A DNA stretch of 64,000 nt from CAZFLD01 sp964519835 (GCA_964519835.1 CAZFLD010000003.1:72284-136283); one strand, 5' to 3'. Positions 1-9,238 are shown, counted from the stretch's first letter. Numbers and translations are program-made. Notes: a model not told the origin generated them from the sequence alone.

Positions 1-1
1 G

Positions 2-1105
2 ACCTTGCCCCCCGCCCTGCTCTTGCACGGGCCCCAATTCGAGGGGAAGCTCTCGGTCGCACTAGAGATTGCAAGGGGCCTGACCTGTCTGGAAGGGCCG
101 GCAACCTGGGACTGCAACTGTGAAGCCTGCCGGATGCAACGCACCCTTCTGCATCCGTACACGATCATGGTCGGGGCTCGGTACTTCGCCCTCGAGATTC
201 GGGCATCGCGGGACGCCGTTCTGCGAAACCCAAGCGTCGGCACCCAGTTTTTGTTCTTGCGGGCAATCAGAAAGCTCTCTCGCCGCTATGACTCCCTTTT
301 ATGGGAGGGCGACGAGAAAAAGCTCACTCGAGCCGCCGACCACATCGAGCGCCTCGCCGATCTGCTTGGCTTGATTGAGCCGCCCGTCGAGCCCGAGAGT
401 CTGGACAAAAAGACCGTCCAAGCTGCTGCTGCTGCGGCGGAGGCGCTGGCGGCATCCGTGCCTCCCGACGGCGTGGGTGTGCAGACTATTCGACGGATTT
501 CATCGATGCTTGCAATGTCGGCGGATGCACGAGCCAAGATCGTTATTATCGAGCGGGCGGAAGCATTGGGGGAGTCGGCGAGGAACGCTCTCCTCAAAAC
601 CCTAGAGGAGCCGCCGGCCGACTCGTACGTGTTGCTCCTCGCCGAGAATCGGGCTGCGATACTGCCCACCATCCTGTCCCGCGTTCGCGAGTTCGAGTTC
701 CGGCCCCGCGCGGTGGAGGAGCACCAAGCGGTTTGCCGGCGGATATTTCACGACTCGACGACAGGTAGCCTAAGACGGTATTTTCTTGGTTACGACGATC
801 AAGACTACGAGGCGCAGGGCAGGATCGCTGCGGACGTGGTTTTGGCCATGGTCGAGGGCAGGAAGTTTGTAGAAGAGGTGCTCGAGGAGTCTTCCCGTGT
901 GTCGCGCGAGGGATTGCGTCTATTCGCCGAGGAACTGACCCGGGAGGCATCCACCGCGCTCGCGGCGGGGGTTCTTGATGTTGGCGCGGCGGGACGGGTC
1001 CGACGCACGGTGCACCAGGCGCTCCATCGGAGTGAGAGGCTAAACCTGTCGCCGGAATTAGCCTACATGGACCTGATCGTCGCACTTGAGGGCCGCGCGG
1101 GGTAA
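2..1105 (+). CDS. holB: DNA polymerase III delta' subunit-like protein (5' end cut by window)
   Basis: This is the clamp-loader delta' type of AAA+ protein, which helps open and load the sliding clamp. The reading frame is open to the left window edge, and the first visible residues already match the region around the degenerate P-loop (LLLHGPQFEGK), so the true start lies outside. A cysteine cluster (CNCEAC, with an earlier Cys) follows, as in the zinc module of clamp-loader subunits. The motif NALLKTLEEPP near the middle and the SRVREFEF stretch are typical of the delta'/tau family. An insertion of about 100 residues between the zinc module and the sensor part is longer than in E. coli HolB. 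It lies 29 bp before the histidine kinase gene and may share its transcript. Confidence 0.8.
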   Translation, partial: TLPPALLLHGPQFEGKLSVALEIARGLTCLEGPATWDCNCEACRMQRTLLHPYTIMVGARYFALEIRASRDAVLRNPSVGTQFLFLRAIRKLSRRYDSLLWEGDEKKLTRAADHIERLADLLGLIEPPVEPESLDKKTVQAAAAAAEALAASVPPDGVGVQTIRRISSMLAMSADARAKIVIIERAEALGESARNALLKTLEEPPADSYVLLLAENRAAILPTILSRVREFEFRPRAVEEHQAVCRRIFHDSTTGSLRRYFLGYDDQDYEAQGRIAADVVLAMVEGRKFVEEVLEESSRVSREGLRLFAEELTREASTALAAGVLDVGAAGRVRRTVHQALHRSERLNLSPELAYMDLIVALEGRAG

Positions 1106-1134
1106 CCGAGCGTGCTGCCTCCGGAGGACCGCGC

Positions 1135-2340
1135 TTGCGAAAATTTTTCCAAAGAGCGCTCAACAAGCTATCGAAACTCGACCACGTCCAGATTCGTTCT
1201 TTGCTCCAAGACATTGCCGCGGAGAACGAGCGAATGGAGCTGGTTCTCGACAGCATGAAAGACGGCGTGATCGTCGCCGACGTCGATCACAACTATCTTC
1301 TCTCGAACAAAGCCGCTGAGCGCTATGTCCCCATGGTCAACGGCGGCGGGGGTGCGTCCTCCGTGTCGGTAGCCGAGCCGGGCGACAAGAGGCTTTGGGA
1401 AGTCATCGCCGATCAAGATGTCGCGGAGTTTGTGCGCGGAACGTTGGAGAGCCAGGAATCCGTTACGGACAAGGAGTTCAACATAGATACCGGTGGTGTT
1501 ACGCGTCTTGTGGCCATTAGCGTCGGTCCGATTGTCGATGCCGGTCAAATCCGCGGCACCATGCTTCATATAGAGGACATTTCGGAAAAGCGTGGCCGAG
1601 AGGCCCGGCTTCGACGGGCGGAAAGCCTTGCCTCTCTGACGACCCTCGCCGCGGGCGTTGCGCATGAGATAAAAAACCCGTTGGGGTCTATCGGTATCCA
1701 CATTCAACTGATGCAGCGTGCGCTGCAAAAGGAAAAGGGCCGGCGTGTGGTGGTGGACGAGCTCCGTGAGTACATCGATGTGGTAAACGAGGAAGTAGAT
1801 CGATTGAATCGGATAGTTGTTGACTTCTTGTTTGCGGTCAGGCCGATGAACGTTGAGCTTGTCGAAAGCGACCTAAACTCCATTGTTCGTGACATGTTGA
1901 CGTTTGTCCGATACGAGCTCGCAGAGAACGGCATTGAGCTTGTCGAAGAGCTCGATGACGCCGTCCCGCCGCTTCGTCTTGATGAGAAGTACATCAAACA
2001 GGCGCTGCTGAATCTCGTCAAAAACGCGATCTCGGCCATGCCCGAAGGCGGTATGCTTCGCGTCGCTACAATCAAGCGCGGCGACGAGACCATTGTCCAG
2101 TTGAGCGATACCGGAACAGGCATGCGGGCCGAGGTTCTCGAAAAGATCTTCGAGCCGTACTTCACGACAAAAGATTTTGGATCCGGCATCGGACTGACGC
2201 TTGTGTACAAGATCGTCAAGGAACACATGGGCGATATCTCGGTCACATCTCAAGAGGGCGAAGGGAGCACCTTTACCATCACGCTGCCGATTCCCCAGCG
2301 AGAGAAGCATCTCCTTGGATGGAAAGGCGAGGGCGAATGA
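1135..2340 (+). CDS. PAS-domain sensor histidine kinase (NtrB/AtoS type)
   Basis: Predicted cytosolic histidine kinase of 401 residues. A PAS-like sensor region occupies roughly residues 30-150. The phospho-acceptor His177 lies in AAGVAHEIKNPLG, a HisKA box of the NtrB type, and the HATPase domain shows the N box (LLNLVKNAISAM), G1 (DTGTGM) and G2 (GSGIGLTLV) motifs. No membrane segment is visible, so the signal is likely intracellular. The start is TTG, chosen because GGAGGA sits just upstream at 1122-1127. The stop overlaps the start of the NtrC-like regulator (ATGA), so the two form a coupled two-component pair. The signal is unknown; nitrogen status is only one possibility. Confidence 0.88.
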   Translation: MRKFFQRALNKLSKLDHVQIRSLLQDIAAENERMELVLDSMKDGVIVADVDHNYLLSNKAAERYVPMVNGGGGASSVSVAEPGDKRLWEVIADQDVAEFVRGTLESQESVTDKEFNIDTGGVTRLVAISVGPIVDAGQIRGTMLHIEDISEKRGREARLRRAESLASLTTLAAGVAHEIKNPLGSIGIHIQLMQRALQKEKGRRVVVDELREYIDVVNEEVDRLNRIVVDFLFAVRPMNVELVESDLNSIVRDMLTFVRYELAENGIELVEELDDAVPPLRLDEKYIKQALLNLVKNAISAMPEGGMLRVATIKRGDETIVQLSDTGTGMRAEVLEKIFEPYFTTKDFGSGIGLTLVYKIVKEHMGDISVTSQEGEGSTFTITLPIPQREKHLLGWKGEGE

Positions 2341-3683
2341 AGTTCAACGTACTCATAGTGGACGACGAAAAAAACATACGCGAAGGACTTGGCAAGTCCT
2401 TAGGAATGGAAGGCCACAACGTACTGCTTGCCGAAGACGGAGTAGAAGCCATCAACATGATGGATGCCGAAGAGATCGACTTGGTGATTGCCGATCTCAA
2501 GATGCCTCGTATGTCCGGTGAGGAGCTACTGAAGCGTGTTGTCGACTCGTACCCAACGGTGCCCGTTATTATCCTCACCGGCCACGGCACAATCGAGACC
2601 GCCGTGAATTCCATGCGCCACGGCGCGTTTGACTTTCTTACCAAACCCGTGAACCTGGACAGATTGTCGCTCCTTGTTCGCCGAGCGCTTTCAACACGCG
2701 AGCTGGTCTTGCAGCACCGGCAGATGCAGGAAGAGCTCGATCGACGCCGCGGCGTGTCCAACATCATCGGCAAGAGCAACGTCATGAAGCGGGTCTTTGA
2801 CGTCATACGACAGGTTGCTCCCACAAAAGCATCGGTGCTAATCACCGGTGAAAGCGGCGTCGGCAAAGAACTGGTGGCGGACGCGATTCACGGTCTTTCG
2901 ACGCGCAAGGATCGCCCGTTTGTCAAGGTGCACTGCGCGGCGCTATCACAGTCACTCCTCGAGAGCGAGCTTTTTGGTCACGAAAAAGGTGCCTTTACCG
3001 GTGCCGTTGCAAAAAAGCGCGGCCGGTTCGAGCTGTCCAACTCCGGATCGATCTTTCTCGACGAGATCGGGGAAATCGATCAGACCGTTCAAATCAAGAT
3101 CCTTCGCGTTCTGCAGGAGAAGCGGTTCGAGCGTGTCGGGGGTGAGGAAACACTCGAGGTCGATGTGCGTATCATATCGGCAACAAACCGCGACCTAAAG
3201 ACGGAGATCGAGAACGGTTCTTTTCGCGAGGATCTTTTCTATCGCCTGAACGTGGTGAACATCCACGTGCCTCCGCTGCGGGAGCGAAAAGAGGATATTC
3301 CGCTACTGGTCAGTGCCTTTGTTCGCGAGTTCGCGGAAGAGAACGGAAAACACATCGAAGGCATCGATGCCAGGGCCCGGGCCTCGCTTTACAACTACCC
3401 GTGGCCGGGCAATATACGCGAGCTGCGAAACTGCATCGAGAGCGCCGTTGTGATGTCGAAAAACACCATTATCCAGCCCGACGACCTGCCGCCTTCAATC
3501 GTCGAACGGGAAGACGCCAACTCGATTCGGATACCGATCGGCTCCACGCTCGAGCAGGCTGAACGGCAGATCATTACCGGTACCCTAAGCGCCAATCGTG
3601 GCAACAAGAGCCGGACCGCGGAAGTGCTCGGCATTGGCCGAAAGACCCTGCATAGGAAGATCGAACAGTACAGGATAGAGTAA
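2337..3683 (+). CDS. NtrC-family sigma-54-dependent response regulator
   Basis: A 448-residue transcription activator with three domains: receiver with phospho-acceptor Asp53 (IADLKMP), AAA+ ATPase with Walker A GESGVGKE and the sigma-54 contact loop GAFTGA, and a C-terminal Fis-type helix-turn-helix (NRGNKSRTAEVLG...LHRKIEQY). This means the organism uses sigma-54. The ATG overlaps the stop of the upstream kinase by the sequence ATGA, so the kinase is its likely phosphodonor. A slightly longer frame begins at 2319, but the receiver homology starts at MKFNVLIVDD and supports this start. No candidate sigma-54 (-24/-12) target promoter was recognised nearby. Confidence 0.93.
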   Translation: MKFNVLIVDDEKNIREGLGKSLGMEGHNVLLAEDGVEAINMMDAEEIDLVIADLKMPRMSGEELLKRVVDSYPTVPVIILTGHGTIETAVNSMRHGAFDFLTKPVNLDRLSLLVRRALSTRELVLQHRQMQEELDRRRGVSNIIGKSNVMKRVFDVIRQVAPTKASVLITGESGVGKELVADAIHGLSTRKDRPFVKVHCAALSQSLLESELFGHEKGAFTGAVAKKRGRFELSNSGSIFLDEIGEIDQTVQIKILRVLQEKRFERVGGEETLEVDVRIISATNRDLKTEIENGSFREDLFYRLNVVNIHVPPLRERKEDIPLLVSAFVREFAEENGKHIEGIDARARASLYNYPWPGNIRELRNCIESAVVMSKNTIIQPDDLPPSIVEREDANSIRIPIGSTLEQAERQIITGTLSANRGNKSRTAEVLGIGRKTLHRKIEQYRIE

Positions 3684-3758
3684 GCGTTGCCGAGCGCGTA
3701 GCCTGCGGGGCCTCTTTGGCCGAGGTCTATCGCCGCCCACCAATGTCACGAGTTTGCT

Positions 3759-4841
3759 CTATACGGGCTCTTCCGGCCGTGCCCGGTGCTTTGCCGCCCG
3801 ATCAAGGATAAAAAACCCCGCGACCGCCAAGATCCAGACAATCAGCGTTACGGCAACGTCCAACGGCCGATCCAAGGCCTGCCAAACGATGGTGGAGAGA
3901 CCAAAAACGACACAAGCCGAGTATACGACAACCAGTATCGTGTTATTCGCAAGGCCGACTGCGAGCAGCTTGTGGTGTATGTGCTTTTTGTCGGGAGATG
4001 AGATTGGCTGTCGGTTTTTGATACGACGCAATATCGCCATAACCGTGTCGAGAATCGGCACCATTAGCAAAGAAATCATTGGTACGACCGACCACAGGGA
4101 ACCGCCTCCGTCACTTCGAGTCAGCGGTATCACCGCGAGGAAAAACCCGAGCGAGAGGCTGCCGGAGTCGCCCATAAAAATACGAGCCGGCGGGAAGTTG
4201 AATGTAAGAAACCCTATCAATGCTCCCAAGGTTGTAAAGGCAAAGACCGCGGTTACCGTTTGGCCCGCCATGACAGCCAAAAGGCCCGCAAACAGCGCAG
4301 CTATGGCCGAGACGCCCCCGGCGAGACCGTCCATCCCATCCAACAGGTTCACCGCGTTCGTGACGGATACGATCCAGAGAATGGTTACCGGATAGCTGAG
4401 CACGCCGAGCTCGAGAGGGGCGGAAGCTATGCCAAAAACGTCAAGTGGTATGACCTCGATGCGAAACGGACCCAACGTCACCAGAGCGGCGGCCAAGAGT
4501 TGGAGCACAAACTTTAATCGCGCTTTGAGGTTGATAAAATCGTCTACAAGACCGATCAGATGAATTACGATGAGCCCCGCCAACACCGGCAGCACGTTCC
4601 ACAGCCTAAACGAGGAGCCAACTGCGGGCGACACGAGGAGCAAAACGATCGACGTGACGAGGACGGCAGCGACAATCCCGACGCCCCCAAGGCGAGGCAT
4701 GTCATTGGTGTGAATCTTGCGATGGTCCTTTCGATCATACCAGCCGTGTTTATGCGCCAGTTTGAGGGTCGCAGGCGTGAGTCCGAGGTTGACGATAAAA
4801 CCGAATCCAAGTGCCGCAACGGCGGTAATGCTCAAATCCAT
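3759..4841 (-). CDS. WecA/MraY-like undecaprenyl-phosphate sugar-1-phosphate transferase
   Basis: Polytopic membrane enzyme of about 360 residues, glycosyltransferase family 4. It would transfer a sugar-1-phosphate (probably GlcNAc-1-P) from a UDP-sugar to undecaprenyl phosphate, the first membrane step of surface-polymer synthesis. Visible motifs are DRKDHRKIHTNDMPRLGG, GLVDDFINLK, NLLDGMDGLAGG, FMGDSGSLSLGF and HIHHKLL, which are the Mg/UDP and lipid-site signatures of the WecA/TagO branch rather than MraY. About ten hydrophobic segments. The start at MDLSITAV is chosen because the hydrophobic region begins there; a GTG eleven codons upstream is possible. It is convergent with ntrC and downstream of the J-domain gene. 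Confidence 0.88.
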   Translation of the reverse strand: MDLSITAVAALGFGFIVNLGLTPATLKLAHKHGWYDRKDHRKIHTNDMPRLGGVGIVAAVLVTSIVLLLVSPAVGSSFRLWNVLPVLAGLIVIHLIGLVDDFINLKARLKFVLQLLAAALVTLGPFRIEVIPLDVFGIASAPLELGVLSYPVTILWIVSVTNAVNLLDGMDGLAGGVSAIAALFAGLLAVMAGQTVTAVFAFTTLGALIGFLTFNFPPARIFMGDSGSLSLGFFLAVIPLTRSDGGGSLWSVVPMISLLMVPILDTVMAILRRIKNRQPISSPDKKHIHHKLLAVGLANNTILVVVYSACVVFGLSTIVWQALDRPLDVAVTLIVWILAVAGFFILDRAAKHRARPEEPV

Positions 4842-4988
4842 GGACGGTGCACCACTCCAAGTAGTATATCGCACGTGGTCCGAAGAGTGTGAAGCCGCCG
4901 GCGAGGATAGTCAGTGTGGGTGGTGGCTGCGAGAATGGAAGCCCGGCTTTTTGGACCAGTTCCAACTCCAGTCATCTCTTTCCGCACG

Positions 4989-5414
4989 TCACGGTCCCTG
5001 GCGATGGTAGCTCTCGATACGTCGATACGCGTCGGCAATCTGCTGCGTCAGCTCAGTAGCAAGGGCCATTTTCTCCGAGTCGCCGGCGTGGCGGTCCGGA
5101 TGGTATTTGATCAACAAGCGACGGTATGCCTGCTTTACCTTTTCCGGAGAGGCGCCGTACGGAACCTCGAGAACCGCAAATGCCTTTTTGAGCGACTCCC
5201 GCTTTGCGATGAGTTGCTCCGCCGCCTCTCGCCGCCGAGACTCGGCGCCGCGTCGGTCATCGTCGTCGGCTACGGACGACGCCTTCCCTTCGTTTATGTA
5301 TGTGTCTAGTTCCTGCCATGCCTGTTTTACGTCGGGATCATCAAGATCCAAGTCAGAGGGCGAGCCCGACACCAGGTTTTCCAGGAGGTCCCCGAGTCGT
5401 TCAAATATGTCCAT
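4989..5414 (-). CDS. J-domain (DnaJ-like) protein, C-terminal J domain
   Basis: About 141 residues. The C-terminal 70 residues form a J domain with the essential HPD in YHPDRH, preceded by AYRRLLIK of helix II, so it should stimulate an Hsp70 ATPase. The N-terminal half is charged and has no glycine-rich or zinc-finger region, so this is a class III (type C) J protein, not DnaJ itself. The start MDIFERL is preferred over a GTG frame 32 codons upstream whose extra residues look non-coding. No dnaK or grpE is nearby, so the partner cannot be told. No strong Shine-Dalgarno is visible. Confidence 0.8.
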   Translation of the reverse strand: MDIFERLGDLLENLVSGSPSDLDLDDPDVKQAWQELDTYINEGKASSVADDDDRRGAESRRREAAEQLIAKRESLKKAFAVLEVPYGASPEKVKQAYRRLLIKYHPDRHAGDSEKMALATELTQQIADAYRRIESYHRQGP

Positions 5415-5858
5415 TCTGGAATCCAATCGTCTGAAGTATAGGCCGCCCCAATTCTTTTCGCAACGAATCCAAACTACTCCTTGGACCGTTTCAGGGAGGT
5501 TGCACACCAAGCCCGGGGGAGTGATAATCCTCGTATGCCGTTTGCCGGTGACGTCCCGATGCCCAATCCAACCTACGATCTAAATGCCGATCTAAATGCC
5601 GATTTAAATGCCAAGTGCCTTGCAGCGAGGGAACACATGCCGACGGTAGCGCAGCCATTTATGACGGTGTCGGTGCAAAAACGGCAGGGTATTGCGGCGG
5701 CAAGGCAATCGCCGTGGTCTGTTCGACCAGCGCCGCCCTCCGCGGAAATGTGGCCACGGTTGATCGGTACGCCTCGAGCAATGTTCGTCGCTGGTGCAGG
5801 CGGATCCTGCCTCTCGCGAGCGACGGACCAACAATCGAAATCAAGAGTCCGATCCTGA
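5415..5858. other. Divergent intergenic region between J-domain gene and HEAT-like gene
   Basis: A 444-bp stretch with no convincing family match. It contains a triplicated 12-bp repeat and one coding-like frame (both listed separately). It must hold the promoter of the minus-strand J-domain gene and probably that of the plus-strand HEAT/PBP pair, but I could not pick out a convincing -35/-10 pair. Confidence 0.5.
5577..5612. repeat. Three tandem copies of a 12-bp unit
   Basis: Three head-to-tail copies of GATCTAAATGCC (third copy has one C-to-T change). Because the unit is a multiple of three, it would code a Leu-Asn-Ala-Asp repeat in one plus frame. It sits at the left of the coding-like frame that precedes the HEAT-like gene. 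Confidence 0.9.
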
Positions 5859-5890
5859 TTGGCGGTCGTGCTGTTTCCCGACAAGAATAG
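5615..5890 (+). CDS. Possible small protein or gene remnant, function unknown
   Basis: A 91-residue open frame starting at GTG. I do not recognise the product. Codons look real rather than random: many begin with G and end in G/C, like neighbouring genes (GGC GGC AAG GCA ATC GCC GTG). The frame is open upstream to 5552 with no ATG and no Shine-Dalgarno, so it may be the tail of a decayed gene whose 5' part was damaged near the 12-bp repeats. It overlaps the first 32 bases of the HEAT-like frame. No signal peptide or membrane segment. It could also be non-coding. Confidence 0.3.
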   Translation: MPCSEGTHADGSAAIYDGVGAKTAGYCGGKAIAVVCSTSAALRGNVATVDRYASSNVRRWCRRILPLASDGPTIEIKSPILIGGRAVSRQE

Positions 5891-7235
5891 CGTCCTCGGG
5901 CGTGGGCCCGTGCTTTTTGTGGTTGCTACGATTATGTGTCTCGAGGCAATCGCGTTCGCAAACGGTGTTGGGGCTCGGGAAGTGCCTCGCGAGGAATCCG
6001 AAGCGTCTGAGTTCACGCTCGCCGATTTGTACGCCGAGGATGCGACGGTTCGAGGCAGGGCGGCGCTCGCGGTGGCCCGACGTTCCGCCCGTCGTGTACA
6101 CCCCCCGGCTCGCCGCAGGGGAGAAGAGAACGTTTCGCAGCCCGATGATGTCGACAACGATCCGGCCCCGTCCGCCGACGGCGATCCAATACCCGCCCTG
6201 ATAGGCGCCTTGGAAGTGGAGTCCGACTCTACCGCGGCGTTTGCCTTGGTTCGCGCCCTCGTGGCCCTGGACGACGGGCGAGCCTTGCCGGCCTTACTCG
6301 AGCGCTCGGAGTTTTTTGGCGATGATTTGTTGCCCCTGGTGCCTATGGCCCGCCGCTCGGCTGCCTCGCCGGCTCTCCTCGCGGCGTTGACATCGACCCA
6401 ACGGGGAGACGTGCGCATGTTTACGACAACGATGCTACGGGAACATGTCGCCGCCGGTGCGCAACTACCGCTGGAGCCGATTCGAGAGACCTATCGCCGG
6501 GACAAGAGCTCCGGAGAAACTCCAAAAACGCCGTTGATTGCATTGTACCTCGAAGTCGGTCGCCGAGATGCACTCCTCGAGGTAGTCGAGGATCTCGAGG
6601 CGGGTCGATTGCAAGAGGACGAACCGGCGATCGCCGGCCACGTGGCAAGAAGTGCGGCGAGGCTGGGGCTCTCCGACGGTGCCACCACCCTAAGGCACGA
6701 GGTGGCCGAACGACTCGTGGCAATCGCCGACGGCGTCGAAGCACGCGCCGCCTCGCTGCTTGCCGTTGCTGCGACGTGGGTCGACGCGGATGCAGTGCCC
6801 CGGAATCCTATCAGTATGAGCTCCTCTTCGGCCATGTCTACGGAGGTACTTGCTTCGGCGTTTGTCTTGGCACGACGCAGCGACTCCAACAACGAGGAGC
6901 GCCGAGAGGCTGTCGAATACCTGCGGAGAAACCTGCCGGTGGCCGATCACCCGGTTCTCTACGCGTGGGCTCCCGAACTGTTGATTGCTGTTCTCGGCCG
7001 GGCGGCTGCCGCAACCTTTGTCGACTCTCTGGACTCCCGCGAATCGTACCAAGCCGGTGTCCGGGGCCTTGAGCTCCTTGGTTCGGCGGCAGCCGACGAG
7101 GTAGCGGCCCGGCGGTCGAACCTATCGCCGCATGCCCTTCGTGCCGTTGCCGACTGGGAAAGAACCGTCCTACTGGAAAGTCTGCGACGTCGAGCGCCTG
7201 GTCACCCCGAGGAGGCACCCGGTGCGGCTCGTTAG
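5859..7235 (+). CDS. Exported HEAT-like alpha-helical repeat protein
   Basis: About 458 residues, start uncertain (TTG used here; GTG at 5868 or 5910 are alternatives). A hydrophobic stretch (VLFVVATIMCLEAIAFA) followed by NG looks like a signal peptide, so the product is probably periplasmic. The rest is rich in Ala, Leu, Arg and Glu with recurring helical pairs such as ALIGALEVESDSTAAFALVRALVAL and LPALLERSE..., typical of HEAT/PBS-lyase-like scaffolds; no catalytic motif is seen. Its last 14 bases overlap the penicillin-binding protein gene, so the two are translationally coupled, which suggests (inference) a scaffold role in cell-wall assembly. Confidence 0.7.
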   Translation: MAVVLFPDKNSVLGRGPVLFVVATIMCLEAIAFANGVGAREVPREESEASEFTLADLYAEDATVRGRAALAVARRSARRVHPPARRRGEENVSQPDDVDNDPAPSADGDPIPALIGALEVESDSTAAFALVRALVALDDGRALPALLERSEFFGDDLLPLVPMARRSAASPALLAALTSTQRGDVRMFTTTMLREHVAAGAQLPLEPIRETYRRDKSSGETPKTPLIALYLEVGRRDALLEVVEDLEAGRLQEDEPAIAGHVARSAARLGLSDGATTLRHEVAERLVAIADGVEARAASLLAVAATWVDADAVPRNPISMSSSSAMSTEVLASAFVLARRSDSNNEERREAVEYLRRNLPVADHPVLYAWAPELLIAVLGRAAAATFVDSLDSRESYQAGVRGLELLGSAAADEVAARRSNLSPHALRAVADWERTVLLESLRRRAPGHPEEAPGAAR

Positions 7236-9141
7236 TGCGGGCCTTGCGCGGAGGACCGTCTTTCAGATCGTGCTCGGCTACGCCGTTGTGTTTGCCACGG
7301 CTGTGAGCCTGATCCACCCCGTGTTGGCGCGAGATCTCGAGGAGGTGTCCTCTCGATTTTACGAGTACCCGGTCCCGAACCTTACGATTCAAGACGCCAA
7401 CGGCGATCTTATCTATCGGCGTACCGGCTTTGTTCCGATCAACCTCGAGCACGTGCGTGACCCGGTTGTTCAGGTCGTAGTAATCGCCGAGGATGAGCGT
7501 TTTTTCTCCCATTCCGGTGTCGACTTTCTGGGAATTGCGCGTGCCGGAATCGGCAATATCCTCGCCGGAGAGCTTGTTCAGGGTGGGAGCACAATCACTC
7601 AGCAACTCGTCAAACTCAAGCTCGGGATACCCACACGTAATCTCGTGAACAAGGTCGAAGAAATCCTAACGGCGGTCCGAGTCGATCACTTGTACAGCAA
7701 AGAGGACATCCTCGAGACGTACCTAAACAACCTCTATTTTGGCCGTAGTATTTATGGTCTCGGCACCGCCGCCCGGTACTTTTTTCGCAAGAGCGTGGCC
7801 GAGCTTTCGCTGACCGAGGCGGCCTTTATCGCGTCTTTGATTTCGAGACCACTTGCCGCGGCAACCGCCGACGTGGCGCGTATCCGCCCGGCACATCGGC
7901 GTGTACTGCGTGATGCCGCCGCGTTTGGACTCATGGCTCCGGAAGACGTGGCCACGTCGATAGAGCGCTTCTATCAAGATTACTCCTTTCCGCATGGCAC
8001 CGACATCGAGTCGCTTGGCCCTGGCGCGGCGGTTTACTCGGCGGATCACTACCTGTCGGCACACGCGCTAAGCGAGGTGCACCGAACGATCGGCCGCGAG
8101 GTCTTGTACAGTAAATCGGTACAGCTTGAGACGACCTTTTTGTTGTCGCTACAACGGGAGGTCCAGGCACAAATCGATGACTACCTCACGGACCAACGGC
8201 TCGAGGACCTCGACAACCCAACACCCCCGCCGATACAGGCCGCTGCAGTGATCTTGACGAGAGGCGGACAGATCGTCGCGCTTGTCGGTGGGAGTCGCAT
8301 CTACGGGATCGACTACTACAACCGCGCGACCGAATCCCGTCGTCGGGTGGCATCGGCCATTAAGCCGTTTATCTACGCGGCATCGTTCGAAGCATTCGGC
8401 TACACGCCGGATACGGTTATGGTAGACGAACCCGTGACGGCGCCCGATACCGGTCCCGGCATCTTTTCCCCTAGCAACCACTACGTCGGGTACTTGGGAG
8501 AAGTGACGCTGCGCCGTGCCCTCGCCCAGTCCATCAATACGATAAGTCTCAAGCTCACAATCGCGCTCGGCATAGACCGCGTCTACGAGGTCTTACAACC
8601 CTTCTTCCCCGGCCAAAATCCTCCGTCCACGGACATTGCGGGACGCGCGGGTCCAGGCTACCGTATTGCTATCGGTGACGTACAGTTCTCGCTGATGGAA
8701 TTGACCCGCGCGTACCTCGCGTTTACTAATGCGGGTGCCGTCCCACCGACGTCTTCCATACAAGCGATTATGATAGACGGGGAAGCAGCTCCTTTTGAGC
8801 GTTCACAGGCGGTGCAGGCGGTATCGAGGTCGTCGGCGGAACTCGTCTACGGTGCACTGGAGTCGGTGTTTGCGCCTGACGGGACGAGCTACACGGAAGA
8901 AACGCTTCGTCTGAGGTTTGATCCCGCAGGAAAGAGCGGCAGCCTTGCCGACAACTCGTGGTTTGTCGGCTTTGTCCCCGGCCACGTTATCGGCATATGG
9001 CTAGGCTACGACGATCCCGGCGCAGTGCCTGATATGGGTCCTCGCTACAGCGCCGGCGAGTTATTTGTCCCACTGGTTGAGGCCCTTGTGCGTGCCGGTG
9101 AACTAGATCCGCGGTATATTCACCAGCGTTCGGCTCACTGA
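7222..9141 (+). CDS. Class A bifunctional penicillin-binding protein (transglycosylase/transpeptidase)
   Basis: A 639-residue peptidoglycan synthase. An N-terminal membrane anchor (TVFQIVLGYAVVFATAVSLIHPV) is followed by a GT51 domain with the catalytic Glu90 in EDERFFSHSG and the second signature GGSTITQQL. The transpeptidase domain has the three penicillin-binding motifs: Ser378-x-x-Lys381, Ser437-Ile-Asn439 and Lys571-Ser-Gly573. All active residues are kept. The first motif reads SAIK instead of the more common STFK. The GTG start is chosen because GAGGAGG lies a few bases upstream; a longer frame from 7132 would lie inside the upstream gene. It is coupled to the HEAT-like gene. Confidence 0.92.
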   Translation: MRLVSAGLARRTVFQIVLGYAVVFATAVSLIHPVLARDLEEVSSRFYEYPVPNLTIQDANGDLIYRRTGFVPINLEHVRDPVVQVVVIAEDERFFSHSGVDFLGIARAGIGNILAGELVQGGSTITQQLVKLKLGIPTRNLVNKVEEILTAVRVDHLYSKEDILETYLNNLYFGRSIYGLGTAARYFFRKSVAELSLTEAAFIASLISRPLAAATADVARIRPAHRRVLRDAAAFGLMAPEDVATSIERFYQDYSFPHGTDIESLGPGAAVYSADHYLSAHALSEVHRTIGREVLYSKSVQLETTFLLSLQREVQAQIDDYLTDQRLEDLDNPTPPPIQAAAVILTRGGQIVALVGGSRIYGIDYYNRATESRRRVASAIKPFIYAASFEAFGYTPDTVMVDEPVTAPDTGPGIFSPSNHYVGYLGEVTLRRALAQSINTISLKLTIALGIDRVYEVLQPFFPGQNPPSTDIAGRAGPGYRIAIGDVQFSLMELTRAYLAFTNAGAVPPTSSIQAIMIDGEAAPFERSQAVQAVSRSSAELVYGALESVFAPDGTSYTEETLRLRFDPAGKSGSLADNSWFVGFVPGHVIGIWLGYDDPGAVPDMGPRYSAGELFVPLVEALVRAGELDPRYIHQRSAH

Positions 9142-9238
9142 TCGGTGTTGATATCGGCTTACTGAGCAGTTGCATTAAAACGGCGGGCTCGGTACTGTGC
9201 ACATGCCTACGATTGTAGGAACGGAGGTTAAAAAAGCG

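Noticed and set aside
3754..4395. 213-residue plus-strand frame over the WecA-like gene
   Set aside because: It is a shadow of a membrane-protein gene whose motifs are clear on the minus strand.
5481..5858. Plus-strand 125-residue frame containing the Leu-Asn-Ala-Asp repeat
   Set aside because: Past the repeat its codons lose coding character, while the neighbouring frame gains it; at most it could be the 5' part of a frameshifted remnant.
5573..6418. 281-residue minus-strand frame over the HEAT-like gene start
   Set aside because: Composition is Arg/Ser/Ala-rich and unlike neighbouring proteins; the plus-strand frame has a signal peptide and helical repeats.
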